A stretch of 64,000 bases of DNA from JAHRVQ01 sp051278195 (GTDB lineage: Bacteria; Pseudomonadota; Gammaproteobacteria; Pseudomonadales; Azotimanducaceae). Below the pieces are notes generated by a model. It did no database searches, was not told where the DNA came from, and worked only from the letters and a program-made list of their open reading frames with translations. Within the stretch, counting starts at the first letter, position 1, and every line of letters starts with the position of its first letter. The translations under genes and the position numbers were made by a program. Of the stretch, positions 1 to 9,040 are shown in pieces. The DNA lies in the NCBI GenBank assembly GCA_051278195.1, contig JBNMQM010000019.1, forward strand, positions 5,502 through 69,501, given 5' to 3'.

Positions 1-196
1 TTCCGCTATCGGAGGATGCAATTGTTGCGGGTCGACTCCCCGTGAGTCGAAACTTATCATCCGGCACGATAATCCAAGCCACATAGGGTGCTGCGCTGAT
101 TTTACGACACAAGCTGCAATGGCAGTTCACAGCCGTGTATTCTCCAGCATCAATCTGATACTTCAACTTTCCACAAAAACATCCACCTGTAATCAT
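1..196 (-). CDS. GFA/CENP-V family protein, N-terminal part (runs off the window)
   Basis: Reading the minus strand from an ATG at 196 gives about 65 residues before the window edge. Cys6 and Cys8 (GGCFCG) and Cys25, Cys27 and Cys30 (NCHCSLC) form the paired zinc-binding cysteines of the GFA fold, the family named for glutathione-dependent formaldehyde-activating enzyme. Family members bind zinc, but most have no proven substrate. An in-frame GTG four codons upstream is an alternative start. The C-terminal half is outside the window, so intactness cannot be judged. A second, complete GFA gene lies at 39684-40091. Confidence 0.8.
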   Translation of the reverse strand, partial: MITGGCFCGKLKYQIDAGEYTAVNCHCSLCRKISAAPYVAWIIVPDDKFRLTGSRPATIASSDSG

Positions 197-406
197 GTCG
201 CGCTCCACGGTTCCTAAAAGTTCTTTGATTGCATTGCCAAGTAGCAAGCTAAGAGAATTAACTTCAGAAAGTAACATAGAAGACGATTCAGCAACGCAAG
301 TTTTGGAGCAGATTTACACGGATGAATGTGAATGATAAAAGACACCGATACTCGAGCGCTGGAATTCGTTAGTATCTAGTGACTTAATGGAAAAACAGGA
401 AAACAC

Positions 407-1102
407 GTGAAACTCTATACCGGTGATCTCAGCCCTTATTCTGCAAAAGTCAGAATGCAAATTTACGCAATGGGCATAACGGATATTGAATTCGATTTAC
501 CTGTCGCCGAATTCTTTTCTGGTCAATTTGCTAAAAGGTCGCCTATCGGACGTATTCCGGTTTTGGTGGTAGATGAAGGTGTCATTCCAGAGTCGGAAGT
601 GATCGCCGAATATCTGGACGAACTTTATCCCGAAAAAGCTATGGTTGGCACCACGCTGAAAGAGCGGGCAGATGTTCGGGTCATTTCGAGAATCGCAGAT
701 GTCTATTTGATGAACAATATTTTTATGTGCTTGGGGCAATTGATGCCAGACAAACGTTCTGAAGCAGTAGTTGAGCTGTTAATGGGCCAAGTAAAACGCG
801 GTATTGGCGCTCTGGAAAATCATCTTGGCGATGGCGATTTCGCTGTGGGCAATACGCTCACCCGAGCCGACTGCACATTGGTGCCTGCTTTGTATATGTG
901 TCAGGGCTCAATGCCGCGACTGGGGGTCGACAACCCAATCATTGGCACAAAAAAAGTGGCGGCTTATTGGGAGAAGATTCAGAAGAACGAGTTTGCCGCA
1001 AAAATTATGGCCGAGATGGAAAAAGGTATGAAAGATCGGCTCGACGGCACCGAAGCCAAACGGGTTAAAGCCGCTATCGAACTCGCGAAGCAGCAGGCCT
1101 AG
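407..1102 (+). CDS. Glutathione S-transferase family protein
   Basis: This is a cytosolic GST-type protein of 231 residues. The N-terminal thioredoxin-like domain (about 1-78) carries an SPYS motif at 9-12, the cis-proline Pro51 in GRIPVL and the glutathione-contacting Glu62-Ser63 pair. An all-helical C-terminal domain follows. The start is GTG at 407, preceded by CAGGA six bases upstream. It stands alone and is followed by a strong hairpin terminator. The substrate is unknown; the fold and family are clear. Confidence 0.88.
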   Translation: MKLYTGDLSPYSAKVRMQIYAMGITDIEFDLPVAEFFSGQFAKRSPIGRIPVLVVDEGVIPESEVIAEYLDELYPEKAMVGTTLKERADVRVISRIADVYLMNNIFMCLGQLMPDKRSEAVVELLMGQVKRGIGALENHLGDGDFAVGNTLTRADCTLVPALYMCQGSMPRLGVDNPIIGTKKVAAYWEKIQKNEFAAKIMAEMEKGMKDRLDGTEAKRVKAAIELAKQQA

Positions 1103-1108
1103 AAAAAG

Positions 1109-1138
1109 AAGGATCGAATCAGCATTGATTCGATCCTT
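1109..1138 (+). terminator. Rho-independent-type hairpin after the GST gene
   Basis: A perfect 13-bp inverted repeat (1109-1121 with 1126-1138) encloses a 4-base loop, seven bases after the GST stop codon. A-rich sequence on the left and a short T run on the right suggest it may act in both directions, ending the GST gene and shielding the minus-strand SDR remnant. Confidence 0.8.
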
Positions 1139-1160
1139 TACTGCAGCGTCCTAACGAAAG

Positions 1161-1523
1161 CTACCGTCCGCTAGCCCCAAACCCAGTGAACAGGCTGTTG
1201 TCATCAGTCATAGCCGCAACCCGCTTAGTCAAAACTTTATTCCACTCGGGGTGCGCTAGTATCCAGAAGTCATCATTACTGATCCCTTCAAAAACAATGT
1301 CTGCCACATCCGCTGGAGCCATGCCACGCTCAGCCATCAATGGTCCGGCAAACCCCTCGAAAGCGGTCTCCTCATCGGAACTATTGTGCTCTTTTGCAGA
1401 TTCCACATCTTGATTGCGCTTGCTATGGATGACCTGTGTATTAACAGCGCCAGAGCACAACACCGAGGCGGAAACCGGTAAACCCCCAGCAGCGAGCTCT
1501 TGCCTTCCAGCCGGAACACAATG
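1161..1523 (-). pseudogene. C-terminal remnant of a short-chain dehydrogenase/reductase
   Basis: The minus-strand frame reads PVSASVLCSGAVNTQV and later GMAPADVADIVFEGI, NDDFWILAHPEW and AAMTDDNSL. This is the last third of a classical SDR: the PG-x-V/T segment after the active site plus the C-terminal tail. Upstream the frame closes at a TAG at 1524-1526. The Rossmann half with TGxxxGxG and the Ser-Tyr-Lys residues is absent. The usual VLCPGAV reads VLCSGAV, another sign of decay. I read it as a truncated gene relic, not a functional small protein. Confidence 0.72.
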
Positions 1524-1560
1524 CTAAACCTCCATGGTGTTTGCGGCAGAAGTCCGCGCT

Positions 1561-1585
1561 GTCGATAAAACTAGGCCTTATCGAC
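1561..1585. other. Stem-loop in the intergenic region
   Basis: An 8-bp perfect inverted repeat (GTCGATAA with TTATCGAC) flanks a 9-base loop. It lies between the SDR remnant and the PPOX-type gene. No T tract follows, so terminator function is doubtful. Confidence 0.35.
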
Positions 1586-1715
1586 GGTTGAGAGGCGGTC
1601 CAAATTTCCAACACTAAATTAAGAAGGCAGCTGAGAACGAGAAACTAAATCTCACGCGCCCGTTTTTGTCCTTTTCTATACGGTTTCATTTAACTTATAT
1701 ACAGGTTTTATCTGG

Positions 1716-1744
1716 GCTCTATCTAAGCTCTATCTAAGCTCTAT
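1716..1744. repeat. Short tandem repeat, 11-nt unit
   Basis: The unit GCTCTATCTAA occurs twice in full and once in part, just downstream of the stop codon of the minus-strand PPOX-type gene. It is one of several 11-13 nt tandem duplications found between genes in this window. Confidence 0.85.
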
Positions 1745-1751
1745 GCGAACT

Positions 1752-2201
1752 TTATGCACGCCAGATACGTTGATTGACCGAGCCGAACATTTCTGACAGT
1801 TCGACTCGCGTCGGCGTCACCTTTACCGCGACATAATTTGGATCAGTGGGACCACCCGCGAAAAAACCTTTCAGATCATAGTCGAGAGCATCCCAGGCGT
1901 GAGCCCGAATTGCATCGTCCATAATCAATTCCGCAGTGCCGCGACACATAATGTGAATGAAGTTTGGCGGTGCAACCTGCCACTGAACATCAACGATCGG
2001 GTTATTTGCCATCTGCTTTGCTTTAGGTGTTGTGGGCCCAGTCGCCAGCCAAAGTACATCACCTTCCCAAGTAGGGTGAACCATTCGCACCCGCGGTCCA
2101 CTTTTACTCTGAGTCGCCCAGGCGCTCCAAACTGCTGCAGCACTTGCTTTGCCGACTTCCTCAAAAAATGCATCTTTATCTGCCGCTGTGACATCAGCCA
2201 T
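1752..2201 (-). CDS. Pyridoxamine 5'-phosphate oxidase-like FMN-binding split-barrel protein
   Basis: This 149-residue protein resembles the PPOX-like split-barrel family (RVRMVHPTWEGDVLWLATG, then PIVDVQWQV and a late strand). Such proteins bind FMN, heme or F420; the cofactor here cannot be told from sequence. I chose the ATG at 2201 because a GAGAG ribosome site lies just upstream. A longer reading from 2267 would overlap the nitroreductase gene. It follows the nitroreductase and SDR genes on the same strand and is probably the last gene of that operon. Confidence 0.75.
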   Translation of the reverse strand: MADVTAADKDAFFEEVGKASAAAVWSAWATQSKSGPRVRMVHPTWEGDVLWLATGPTTPKAKQMANNPIVDVQWQVAPPNFIHIMCRGTAELIMDDAIRAHAWDALDYDLKGFFAGGPTDPNYVAVKVTPTRVELSEMFGSVNQRIWRA

Positions 2202-2244
2202 GTTTAGTTTCTCTCTTGTATGGTTAACGGATAATTCTGATCTA

Positions 2245-2856
2245 CTAGTGCTCACCCCAACTATCAAAAAACGTGACGTCTGCTGCCTGGAGTCGTTCTG
2301 CTACTTTGAGTTTTGCCCCAAGGGTGTAAGCCGCTGGCAGCATCACGGTTTGCGTGACGCCCTCGGGAACATTAAGGATGCGCGCAATATCGTCGGCGCG
2401 CGATACAAGTAGGGAAGTCCATGTAGTCCCAATCCCCCTGGCTCGCATTGCCAGCATCAAAGACCAGGCCGCTGGCAGGATCGAGCCAAAAAAGCCAATT
2501 TGGCCCGACACTTGGTCCCCAGGCTCGCCGATTGCAAACACAAACACCATGCAGGGAATTTCATGCAACCGATCCATCAAAGCGTTGTGGGTAGGTTTAA
2601 GTGTGACACCCCGGGATTCACTAAGCTGAACGAGCACCTCACAGTAAATGTCAGCGATGAGTTTCTTCTTGGTAGGATCGGTCACCACGAGGAAGCGCCA
2701 ATTCTCACCATCGAGCCCCGTCGGTGCCTGGACCGCAACGTTGATACAGGCGGCCAGATCTTCTTTGCTAATGGGCCGGTCAAAATCCAGCTTACGGCGC
2801 ACCGATCGTGCTGTGCTGAGTATGTGATCTATCTGACTTAGTTGATCTCCTGCCAT
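2245..2856 (-). CDS. Nitroreductase family protein
   Basis: The 203-residue protein has the nitroreductase fold: the FMN-contacting SVRRKLDFDRPI segment near residues 18-29, the APTGLDGENWRF segment near 44-55 and the GIGTTWTS segment in the second half. Family members are FMN-dependent, NAD(P)H-using reductases of nitro compounds, quinones or enones. It lies 16 bp after the SDR gene (2873-3649) and directly upstream of a PPOX-like gene, suggesting a small redox operon. A second nitroreductase gene is at 32990-33604. Confidence 0.88.
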   Translation of the reverse strand: MAGDQLSQIDHILSTARSVRRKLDFDRPISKEDLAACINVAVQAPTGLDGENWRFLVVTDPTKKKLIADIYCEVLVQLSESRGVTLKPTHNALMDRLHEIPCMVFVFAIGEPGDQVSGQIGFFGSILPAAWSLMLAMRARGIGTTWTSLLVSRADDIARILNVPEGVTQTVMLPAAYTLGAKLKVAERLQAADVTFFDSWGEH

Positions 2857-2872
2857 AAAGTTTTACTGAGCT

Positions 2873-3649
2873 TTATAGCCCCCCGTTGATCTTAATGTCT
2901 TGCCCCGTCATCCAGCTTGAAGCTTCCGATGCAAGATACACACAAGCAGGTGAAATATCCTCAGGCTTACCTATGCGTCCAAGAGGTATACCAAACTTCT
3001 TGCCCATCTCCGGAATGTCATCCTCCGTCATACCAGTAAACTCAAGAAAGACTTCGGTAGGGATTGGCCCTGGTGAAACAGAATTCACCCGAATACCCAG
3101 AGACGCCATTTCTGCAGCAAGCGTTTGGGTTAGGCTGTTAACACCACTTTTTGCTACGCCATAGGGACCATTAAAGGGAGACGGACGGCCCGCTGCCTGG
3201 GAAGATATATTTATGATGGTGCCACCACCATTGTCTTTCATAATGTTGCCAGCCGCTTGAGCACCGGTCCAAACAGCTTTCAAGTTAAGGTTTAGCTGAA
3301 AATCCCACTGCTTTTCTGGCATATCCAGCAAGGTGCGCGGCACCCGATCGTCAGCACCACCGGCATTACTGATCCAACAGGTAAGTTTACCCATCTCTTT
3401 AAAAGTTTGGTCAGCCAGTGCTTGAACCTGCTCGATGTCCATCATATCGGTTGTCACTGCCAGTGCACGGCGACCCAGTGCGCGGACCTTTTCAGCAACG
3501 GCTTCAATTTCTTCTGTACGGCGAGCTGCAACCACAATATCAGCGCCGGCTTCGGCCATACCAAGCGCAATCGCCTCACCAATACCCCGGCCGCCTCCCG
3601 TGATAACCACAACCTGTCCATCCAGGCGAAACTGATCTAATAAAGCCAT
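2873..3649 (-). CDS. SDR family NAD(P)-dependent oxidoreductase (FabG-like)
   Basis: This is a classical short-chain dehydrogenase of 258 residues. The TGGGRGIG cofactor loop is at 17-24, the NAGG motif at 95-98, and the catalytic residues are Ser150, Tyr163 and Lys167 (YGVAK). The PGPIPTE segment follows. It likely oxidises a secondary alcohol or reduces a ketone. It heads the minus-strand set SDR, nitroreductase, PPOX-like. The natural substrate is not evident. Confidence 0.9.
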   Translation of the reverse strand: MALLDQFRLDGQVVVITGGGRGIGEAIALGMAEAGADIVVAARRTEEIEAVAEKVRALGRRALAVTTDMMDIEQVQALADQTFKEMGKLTCWISNAGGADDRVPRTLLDMPEKQWDFQLNLNLKAVWTGAQAAGNIMKDNGGGTIINISSQAAGRPSPFNGPYGVAKSGVNSLTQTLAAEMASLGIRVNSVSPGPIPTEVFLEFTGMTEDDIPEMGKKFGIPLGRIGKPEDISPACVYLASEASSWMTGQDIKINGGL

Positions 3650-3758
3650 GTTTGAGTTCCTTTTTTGTTTGAATCCAATATCGTATTAAAGACTGATAAA
3701 GCGCCGCCGGCGTGAACCAGACGAAACCTAAGGCCGATTTCACGCAGCGAGACCAGGT

Positions 3759-5075
3759 TCAATCAGCAATCCAGCTACCATGAAACCCAGCCGGTACCCG
3801 CACCGGCAATTGAACAGTTGCCACCGGTTCTGCTGCCATAGAACTTGCGTCCACAATCCTTAACTCGCTGACGTTTTCCACTGGGTCATAGACAAAGCTG
3901 AGCAAATATCCATCATCCTCGGAAGTTGCGCCCTCGGCGGGTACAAACACTGGTTCGCCCCCTGCCCGTTCACCCTTTAACTCATGCGCCTTACACTCAC
4001 CCGTTTGCATATCGTACTTGAGGTACGAGGAAGCGGTTGGTCCGTTGCTGCCAAACTCGGCGGTGTAGCCATAGCGATAAGGCTGGCCAACTAGACTGTC
4101 TGGCACTCTAGGGAAGTCGACCGCGCGGTCGTCCAACTGTGACTCGGAAACCTTACCGGTGCTCTGATCAATGGTCCAGCGGTGCAGCACGGGGGGTACA
4201 TCCGCGACACCAGCCTTCATTGAATGTGCAAGCCGGCTGACGTCGATGACAATTTTGTCACCATCCTCATAGGCATTCATGGGATGGTAGACGTAGCAAG
4301 GATCGATGTCATACCAGGTAACGTCACTGTTAGTGCCATCTCTCGGCATCACACCCAAGCGAGCACCATAGTCATCACTCCATGAGATAGGCAGTCCGCC
4401 GCTGAAATTCTCAAAGTTAAACACCAACGGCAGGTCCATGAAAATCACATACTTTCTGGTGACATTAAAGTCATGCATCATAGTTGCACCCTTCACCGTA
4501 ATCTCTTCACTTTGCAACAGTTGCCCGTCAGCAGAAGCGCGATAGTAGGTGAGATACGGCGGTGTCGGGCTGTAGTAAAAGAACAGCAGCTCGCCGGTTT
4601 CTGGGCAAATCTTTGGATGCGCCGTCATGCCGCCACCAAGTTTACCGTCGTAATTGAACGCGCCGACTGTCTCCAGATCGCGGCTTAACTCAAACGGCCA
4701 ATGGCCCTCCTCCAGCGCCAAAATTTTTCCTGCATGGCCAATAATGTGCGTGTTCGCTAACGATCGCGTGCGATCTTCCATCGATTGCATGGGGTCGTCG
4801 CCGTCGCTGAGCAACGGCGTTTTAACGTAACGATTGCGATACCAGTTTGCCTTACCGTTGGCTAACTCAACACCATGGATCATACCGTTACCGAGAAACC
4901 AGTGTGCAGTATCACCCTGTGCCGGATTAGCACCGTTTCGTAAATAACGGCCACTGAGTTCGCGCGGAATACTGCCCGTCACTTTCAGTTCCGTTGCCGT
5001 GACTTCTTCTACCACGGGAGCAAAATTTCCAGACAGCCAAAAAGGCTTCTTCTCAATGCTAGCTGCTTCACTCAT
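3759..5075 (-). CDS. Carotenoid oxygenase / lignostilbene dioxygenase family protein
   Basis: The 438-residue protein belongs to the non-heme iron RPE65/carotenoid cleavage dioxygenase family. The four iron-ligand histidines are present at about His153 (TAHPK), His201 (MMHDF), His264 (YHPMNAY) and His432 (FHGSW). The N-terminal RYLRNGANP and the HWFLGNGMIHG segment are also typical. Members cleave a C=C bond in carotenoids, apocarotenoids or stilbenes. The ATG at 5075 is preferred; an in-frame GTG at 5087 is possible. A second member is at 15556-16986. Confidence 0.9.
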   Translation of the reverse strand: MSEAASIEKKPFWLSGNFAPVVEEVTATELKVTGSIPRELSGRYLRNGANPAQGDTAHWFLGNGMIHGVELANGKANWYRNRYVKTPLLSDGDDPMQSMEDRTRSLANTHIIGHAGKILALEEGHWPFELSRDLETVGAFNYDGKLGGGMTAHPKICPETGELLFFYYSPTPPYLTYYRASADGQLLQSEEITVKGATMMHDFNVTRKYVIFMDLPLVFNFENFSGGLPISWSDDYGARLGVMPRDGTNSDVTWYDIDPCYVYHPMNAYEDGDKIVIDVSRLAHSMKAGVADVPPVLHRWTIDQSTGKVSESQLDDRAVDFPRVPDSLVGQPYRYGYTAEFGSNGPTASSYLKYDMQTGECKAHELKGERAGGEPVFVPAEGATSEDDGYLLSFVYDPVENVSELRIVDASSMAAEPVATVQLPVRVPAGFHGSWIAD

Positions 5076-5493
5076 GATTATATTCACTCATTAAAAGGCA
5101 CATCTTGATTGGATTAATTTCAGTCTTAAGTTGACTATTGCACAACTTTTTCCTAAAACAAACAGACGTGACGGTTTTTATCTCTCCGGTGGTAGTTTTT
5201 GGTCGTTTTAAGGGGAAGGCACAAAGCAAAGACTGAAAGCGGATAAATTTTGTCCGATCTACTCGAAAAAACAAAATTTCAGATGAGGAAGTCGAGCGAA
5301 AGGGCCGGCACGAACATAGGTGAGAAACGTAGAAATACGACCTACCCTCCGCGCCCTAAGCCCACCAAAATTCGGTTCGCCGATTGCGGTATCAATTTTA
5401 AGGGCCCGAAAGTCCGTGAACTCTGAACAAAGAAATTTCAATTTTTCGCAATATTTCTGCTCCTCAATCGTTTTAGGTTAGAGGGAGACACGA
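5076..5493. other. Intergenic region, 418 bp, between divergent genes
   Basis: This stretch separates the minus-strand carotenoid oxygenase gene from the plus-strand sigma factor gene and should hold both promoters. Short ORFs on either strand here have no recognisable family and look like chance. I see no tRNA, repeat or strong hairpin. Confidence 0.5.
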
Positions 5494-6027
5494 ATGAGTG
5501 ACAATTTACGTTCATTCTTACAAGAAGAACGTCGCAGGTTGATCAACTATGTCCGGTCTTTAATTTCCGAAACAGCGTCTTTGGAGGCAGAGGATATTGT
5601 GCAAGACGTGCTGCTCAAAATGGTGGAAAAAGGGAACAACTTGCCGCCGTTGGACGGTCTTGGCGCTTATACCTATCGCTCACTAAGAAATCGCGTCATC
5701 GACAAGCAACGCGGAAAGCGAAACACCACTTCATTAGATCAGGAATTGGCAGAGCAGGCCGCCACCTTACTTGATGTATTGCCAGCAAAGGGGCCAGAAC
5801 CCGAGTGGTTTATGCAAACTGAAGAAGGTCGCACCTTACTTTTCGAAGCGTTGGAATCATTGAATAGCATCGAAAGGGAAGTCGTTATATGCAACGAACT
5901 AGAAGGCATCCCCTTCATTGAATTGTCAAGGAGGCTGGAGGTCGCCCAAAACACCCTGCTCTCTCATAAAGCGAGAGGCATGAAGAAACTGAAGATCTAC
6001 TTTTCTGAACTAGATGGAGAATTGTAA
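5494..6027 (+). CDS. RNA polymerase sigma factor, sigma-70 family (ECF type)
   Basis: The 177-residue protein has sigma region 2 (about 12-80, with EDIVQDVLLKMVE at 33-45 and AYTYRSLRNRVID after it) and region 4 (about 128-170, with a helix-turn-helix in GIPFIELSRRLEVAQNTLLS). There is no region 1.1 or 3, as in extracytoplasmic-function sigma factors. A GAGGGAGA ribosome site lies upstream of the ATG. Its stop codon overlaps the start of the next gene by one base, so translation is probably coupled to that membrane protein, a possible regulator. Confidence 0.9.
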   Translation: MSDNLRSFLQEERRRLINYVRSLISETASLEAEDIVQDVLLKMVEKGNNLPPLDGLGAYTYRSLRNRVIDKQRGKRNTTSLDQELAEQAATLLDVLPAKGPEPEWFMQTEEGRTLLFEALESLNSIEREVVICNELEGIPFIELSRRLEVAQNTLLSHKARGMKKLKIYFSELDGEL

Positions 6028-6413
6028 TGCCAAAATCAGACTATAAACGATACAAGTTTTATAAGTTTGTCGCTTATGCAGCACTAGCATCAGTTGTCAT
6101 CATTGCTGCAGGATTACTGTTTGGATGGATCATCATGCTCTTGTGGAATGCGACGATTGCAGAATTATTTGGTGTCTCGATGATTTCGTTCTGGCAAGCC
6201 CTAGGGCTCTTTATTCTTGCTAAGCTGTTCTTCGGTGTTGGGTCAACGCCGGGTAGGCATAAGTCAAAAGATGGTGAATTTCGATGGGCTAAGTTCAAGG
6301 ATAAATCGGTTCGATATCAAGGTTTTCGGAAGTACTGGGATGAAGAAGGCAGGGATGCTTATAAACGTTTCCAGGCGACTGGCAATGACGATGCTAATCA
6401 GGAATCTGGCTAA
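6027..6413 (+). CDS. Small membrane protein coupled to the ECF sigma factor
   Basis: This 128-residue protein has two predicted membrane segments, about 13-38 and 50-72, followed by a charged tail rich in Lys, Arg and Trp/Tyr. The ATG overlaps the sigma factor stop codon (TAATG). I do not recognise a named anti-sigma domain. The coupling and topology make a membrane-bound partner or anti-sigma role plausible, but this is inference. Confidence 0.65.
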   Translation: MPKSDYKRYKFYKFVAYAALASVVIIAAGLLFGWIIMLLWNATIAELFGVSMISFWQALGLFILAKLFFGVGSTPGRHKSKDGEFRWAKFKDKSVRYQGFRKYWDEEGRDAYKRFQATGNDDANQESG

Positions 6414-6441
6414 GCCTAGGCTTCTCAAATTGGAGTAATCG

Positions 6442-7062
6442 GTGCCATTCCTTTTTTCAACAGCAGTACTGCTTTTGACCAATATTTTGCCGTTGGTAGG
6501 ACTGATTTAGTTTGGTTGAAATGGGCTAGACATTCTAGCGCTTTACTGGCTCGAACTTGTCGTGATTGGCTTTTTTACGATTATCAAGATTTGGTTTGCT
6601 AAGGCTCACGCCAGCAAATCGCGCCATTTTGCAGCGGTTGTAGCACTCACCAAGCTCCCTGCCTCCATCACGATCATATTCTTTATTTGCCACTTTGGAC
6701 TATTTATTCTCGGTTACTTCGCCTTGCTGGACGACGCCTTAGGGTTGCCTATGCCATTTTCAGCAGACGTCATAGCGGCATGTCTGGTGTTCTTTGCAAG
6801 CCACGTTTTTTCGCTGCTGTATCACTTTTTTTATCGACGTGAATACCAGGTTGTGACAGCTGGGGCCATGATGATGCAACCATACATACGTCTGATTCCG
6901 ATGCACATTTCGATACTGTTGGTAATCTCCATCATGACGAGTCCAACTTCCAGGGGCTTTGCCATTGCATTGCTGATTCTGAAACCGCTCGTTGACGCAA
7001 TGACTCATGTGGCGGTGCATGTCGGGCTAGGGCTAGGGCTAGGGCTAGGGCGAGTGGATTGA
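6442..7062 (+). pseudogene. DUF6498-like membrane protein gene with two in-frame stop codons
   Basis: A GTG at 6442, eight bases after a GGAG ribosome site, opens a frame reading PFLFSTAVLLLTNILPLVG. A TAG (6508-6510) and a TGA (6517-6519) interrupt it, and it resumes as LDILALYWLELVVIGFF. The whole frame resembles the N-terminal membrane region of DUF6498 proteins, with GW-x-D and YWLE motifs, and the TGA sits where Trp is expected. The rest is intact to 7062, with a PYIRLIPMHISI motif. A late restart at GTG 6562 would give 166 residues lacking the first helix. The C-terminus encodes GLGLGLGLG from a hexamer repeat. Confidence 0.65.
7024..7051. repeat. Hexanucleotide tandem repeat GGGCTA
   Basis: The unit occurs four times in full and once in part at the 3' end of the DUF6498-like gene, encoding repeating Gly-Leu. 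Hexamers keep the frame when they expand or contract, so this tail could vary in length between strains. Confidence 0.9.
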
Positions 7063-7131
7063 TGAATTTTCGGTAGACTGTTATCTAAGGACAGCTCAGA
7101 ATCAGGCCAATCCCTACAGTGACGCGACAAT

Positions 7132-7575
7132 ATGCTTAAAATTTTATCCACGATTGTTCTGGTTGTTTTGCTTTCAGCGTGTTCTCGAGAAAATATTCCC
7201 TTCTCTAGCGGTGCTTTGACAGGACTGCCAACTGAATCTCCAGCTTCCTGGGTGGATGTGGCAAGCGCTGAGATTATTCAGTTAGAAACAAAAGGCGACG
7301 AACCCTATTCAGTCAATTTGTGGATAATTGGTAAGCAAGATTGGATGTACATCTATGCCGGTGACAACTACGCCACATGGGCTGAACACTTAGAAAGTAA
7401 TCCTATGGCTCGTCTCGAAATTGACGGCAAGTTGTACGGAGTGCAGGCGATGCGAGTGACAGATCAGGCTGAGTTTGAAAAATTTGCAGAAGATTGGGAA
7501 GCCAAATATGGTAGCACGGGCCCCGAAGGTTTGAATGTCAGCGACGTTTGGTTATATCGCTTAGCTGCAAGCTAG
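7132..7575 (+). CDS. Lipoprotein, probable split-barrel-like domain
   Basis: The 147-residue product begins with a lipoprotein signal ending in LLSAC, so Cys17 should be lipidated. The mature part, with VASAEIIQLETKG, NLWIIG and PMARLEIDGKLY, resembles the small flavin/deazaflavin split-barrel proteins in which a substrate-strand reads RLRIDGK. That assignment is from pattern memory and is moderate. It sits alone after the DUF6498-like gene and converges on the porin gene. Confidence 0.6.
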   Translation: MLKILSTIVLVVLLSACSRENIPFSSGALTGLPTESPASWVDVASAEIIQLETKGDEPYSVNLWIIGKQDWMYIYAGDNYATWAEHLESNPMARLEIDGKLYGVQAMRVTDQAEFEKFAEDWEAKYGSTGPEGLNVSDVWLYRLAAS

Positions 7576-7714
7576 TCCGCAGCAGTTTAACTGGCCCGCA
7601 CCTGCTTGCCTGCATTGATGCGCGTGACATTCCACTTTCACAGAATGCTCATCTAACTATCAAAGGTTCTGTATAAGGACCATGCCGATGAAAAGAGACG
7701 GTCGCCGTGGCTGG

Positions 7715-9040
7715 CTATTTCCATTTCCACTGCATATCAATCATAAAACGGTCGAAGTCACGCTTAGCGTTGGTGTTGAGATCAATATCATTGAAAAAGT
7801 ATTGTGCACCCACCGTCCAGCTTTTGCTGACACCGTAATTGATTTGAAACCAGTGGCCTTTGTTATTGGTACCGCCACCACCGAAATCTGAATCCGTCAC
7901 CAGGCCTAGCATAGAATCAGCACCTTTGTCGGTGTAGTAGTAGGTCAAGGCAAGTTGCTCCCGGCCTTTCGTGTGGCCAATTTTCCCGCCGAGCGTCCAG
8001 CCAGTATTATCGTCCGGCGCGTCGCTGTTATTCACATAGTCCGCAAATACCTTAACCGGCATAACGCCAAACTCAAAAGACGCTTCGGCGAAAACCTCTG
8101 TCAGCAGATAGTCATAGAGATACTCACATCTCGTGCCGACGTTGGTACCACAAGCGAACCCACTCGCCTCCACCGCGGTGTTGCCATAAAAGTCGTCAGA
8201 ATCACTCTGATCACCAAAAGATGTGCTTTTGCCCTTTGCCTCGATAGCGTAATACGCAACACCACCCGTGACTGTCATAGCGCCAACCGAGCCAACAGCG
8301 CCAAACTGCGCGCCCCAGGCAAAGCTATCGTTGTTATCTTTGCTATCGCTTTCCAAGAACTCGCCGAATGCATTAACGAAAAACACGTTGTGCTGGTACT
8401 TAAGCGCGATGCCCTCTGGCGTCCAATCCCCATCCCACAGTAACGGCTGGCCACCCACTCGTTTCAGAGGGTTCTTGAATTTTCCGGCGTACAAGTGCAA
8501 CCCATCCAACGCCTCCCAGTCAACATAAGCCAGGTTTAACGCCACTTGCTTCGACGAGCCTCCACCACCCAGAGTTTGGTTGGTCGAAACAGGATCGTCA
8601 CCCCCGGTTGCGAGCCCGAATCCCACTTCGATATTGTCGACCACCTTCGCTGTAATGTTGGTACGCGCTCGAATTCTGTTGCGCCGTCGTTCCGAGCTGC
8701 CTTCGACCTCAATCAGTTCATAACGATACCGAAAGTCACCATCTAATTTGACACGATCCGACCACTGCTGCTCCGCGGCAGCCGGTTCTATTGCTCCGCC
8801 CACCTCAGGATTTGCTCCGACACCTACAATTAAAGAGGCTAATTGTTTCTCATTCTCGTTCTGATACTGGATTTGCGCGCTGCGCAGCTCTGCGTTCTCG
8901 GCAGCGAGTCGATCAAGCCGCGCAGACATCTGCGTAAGCTGCGCCCGCAGTTGTTCAAAGTCTTCATCACTGACGTCCGCGATCGAACGTGACGTAACAA
9001 AAAGGCAACACAATAGTGCCACTATCAAAATTCGCTTCAT
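7715..9040 (-). CDS. Putative outer-membrane porin (Porin_5 type)
   Basis: This 441-residue protein starts with a signal peptide (about 1-21, cleaved near SIA/DV). A short coiled coil follows (about 25-65, heptads with LRAQLTQMSARLDRLAAEN), then a long beta-rich region of alternating hydrophobic strands and acidic loops such as SDSKDNNDSF. It ends with DMQWKWK, as expected of a beta-barrel outer-membrane protein. This layout matches putative porins of the Porin_5 family. The transported solute is unknown. It is transcribed alone. Confidence 0.82.
   Translation of the reverse strand: MKRILIVALLCCLFVTSRSIADVSDEDFEQLRAQLTQMSARLDRLAAENAELRSAQIQYQNENEKQLASLIVGVGANPEVGGAIEPAAAEQQWSDRVKLDGDFRYRYELIEVEGSSERRRNRIRARTNITAKVVDNIEVGFGLATGGDDPVSTNQTLGGGGSSKQVALNLAYVDWEALDGLHLYAGKFKNPLKRVGGQPLLWDGDWTPEGIALKYQHNVFFVNAFGEFLESDSKDNNDSFAWGAQFGAVGSVGAMTVTGGVAYYAIEAKGKSTSFGDQSDSDDFYGNTAVEASGFACGTNVGTRCEYLYDYLLTEVFAEASFEFGVMPVKVFADYVNNSDAPDDNTGWTLGGKIGHTKGREQLALTYYYTDKGADSMLGLVTDSDFGGGGTNNKGHWFQINYGVSKSWTVGAQYFFNDIDLNTNAKRDFDRFMIDMQWKWK

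Noticed and set aside
6517..6519. UGA in the DUF6498-like gene as a selenocysteine codon
   Set aside because: It replaces a Trp, not a Cys, is preceded by a TAG in the same frame, and has no partner cysteine nearby.
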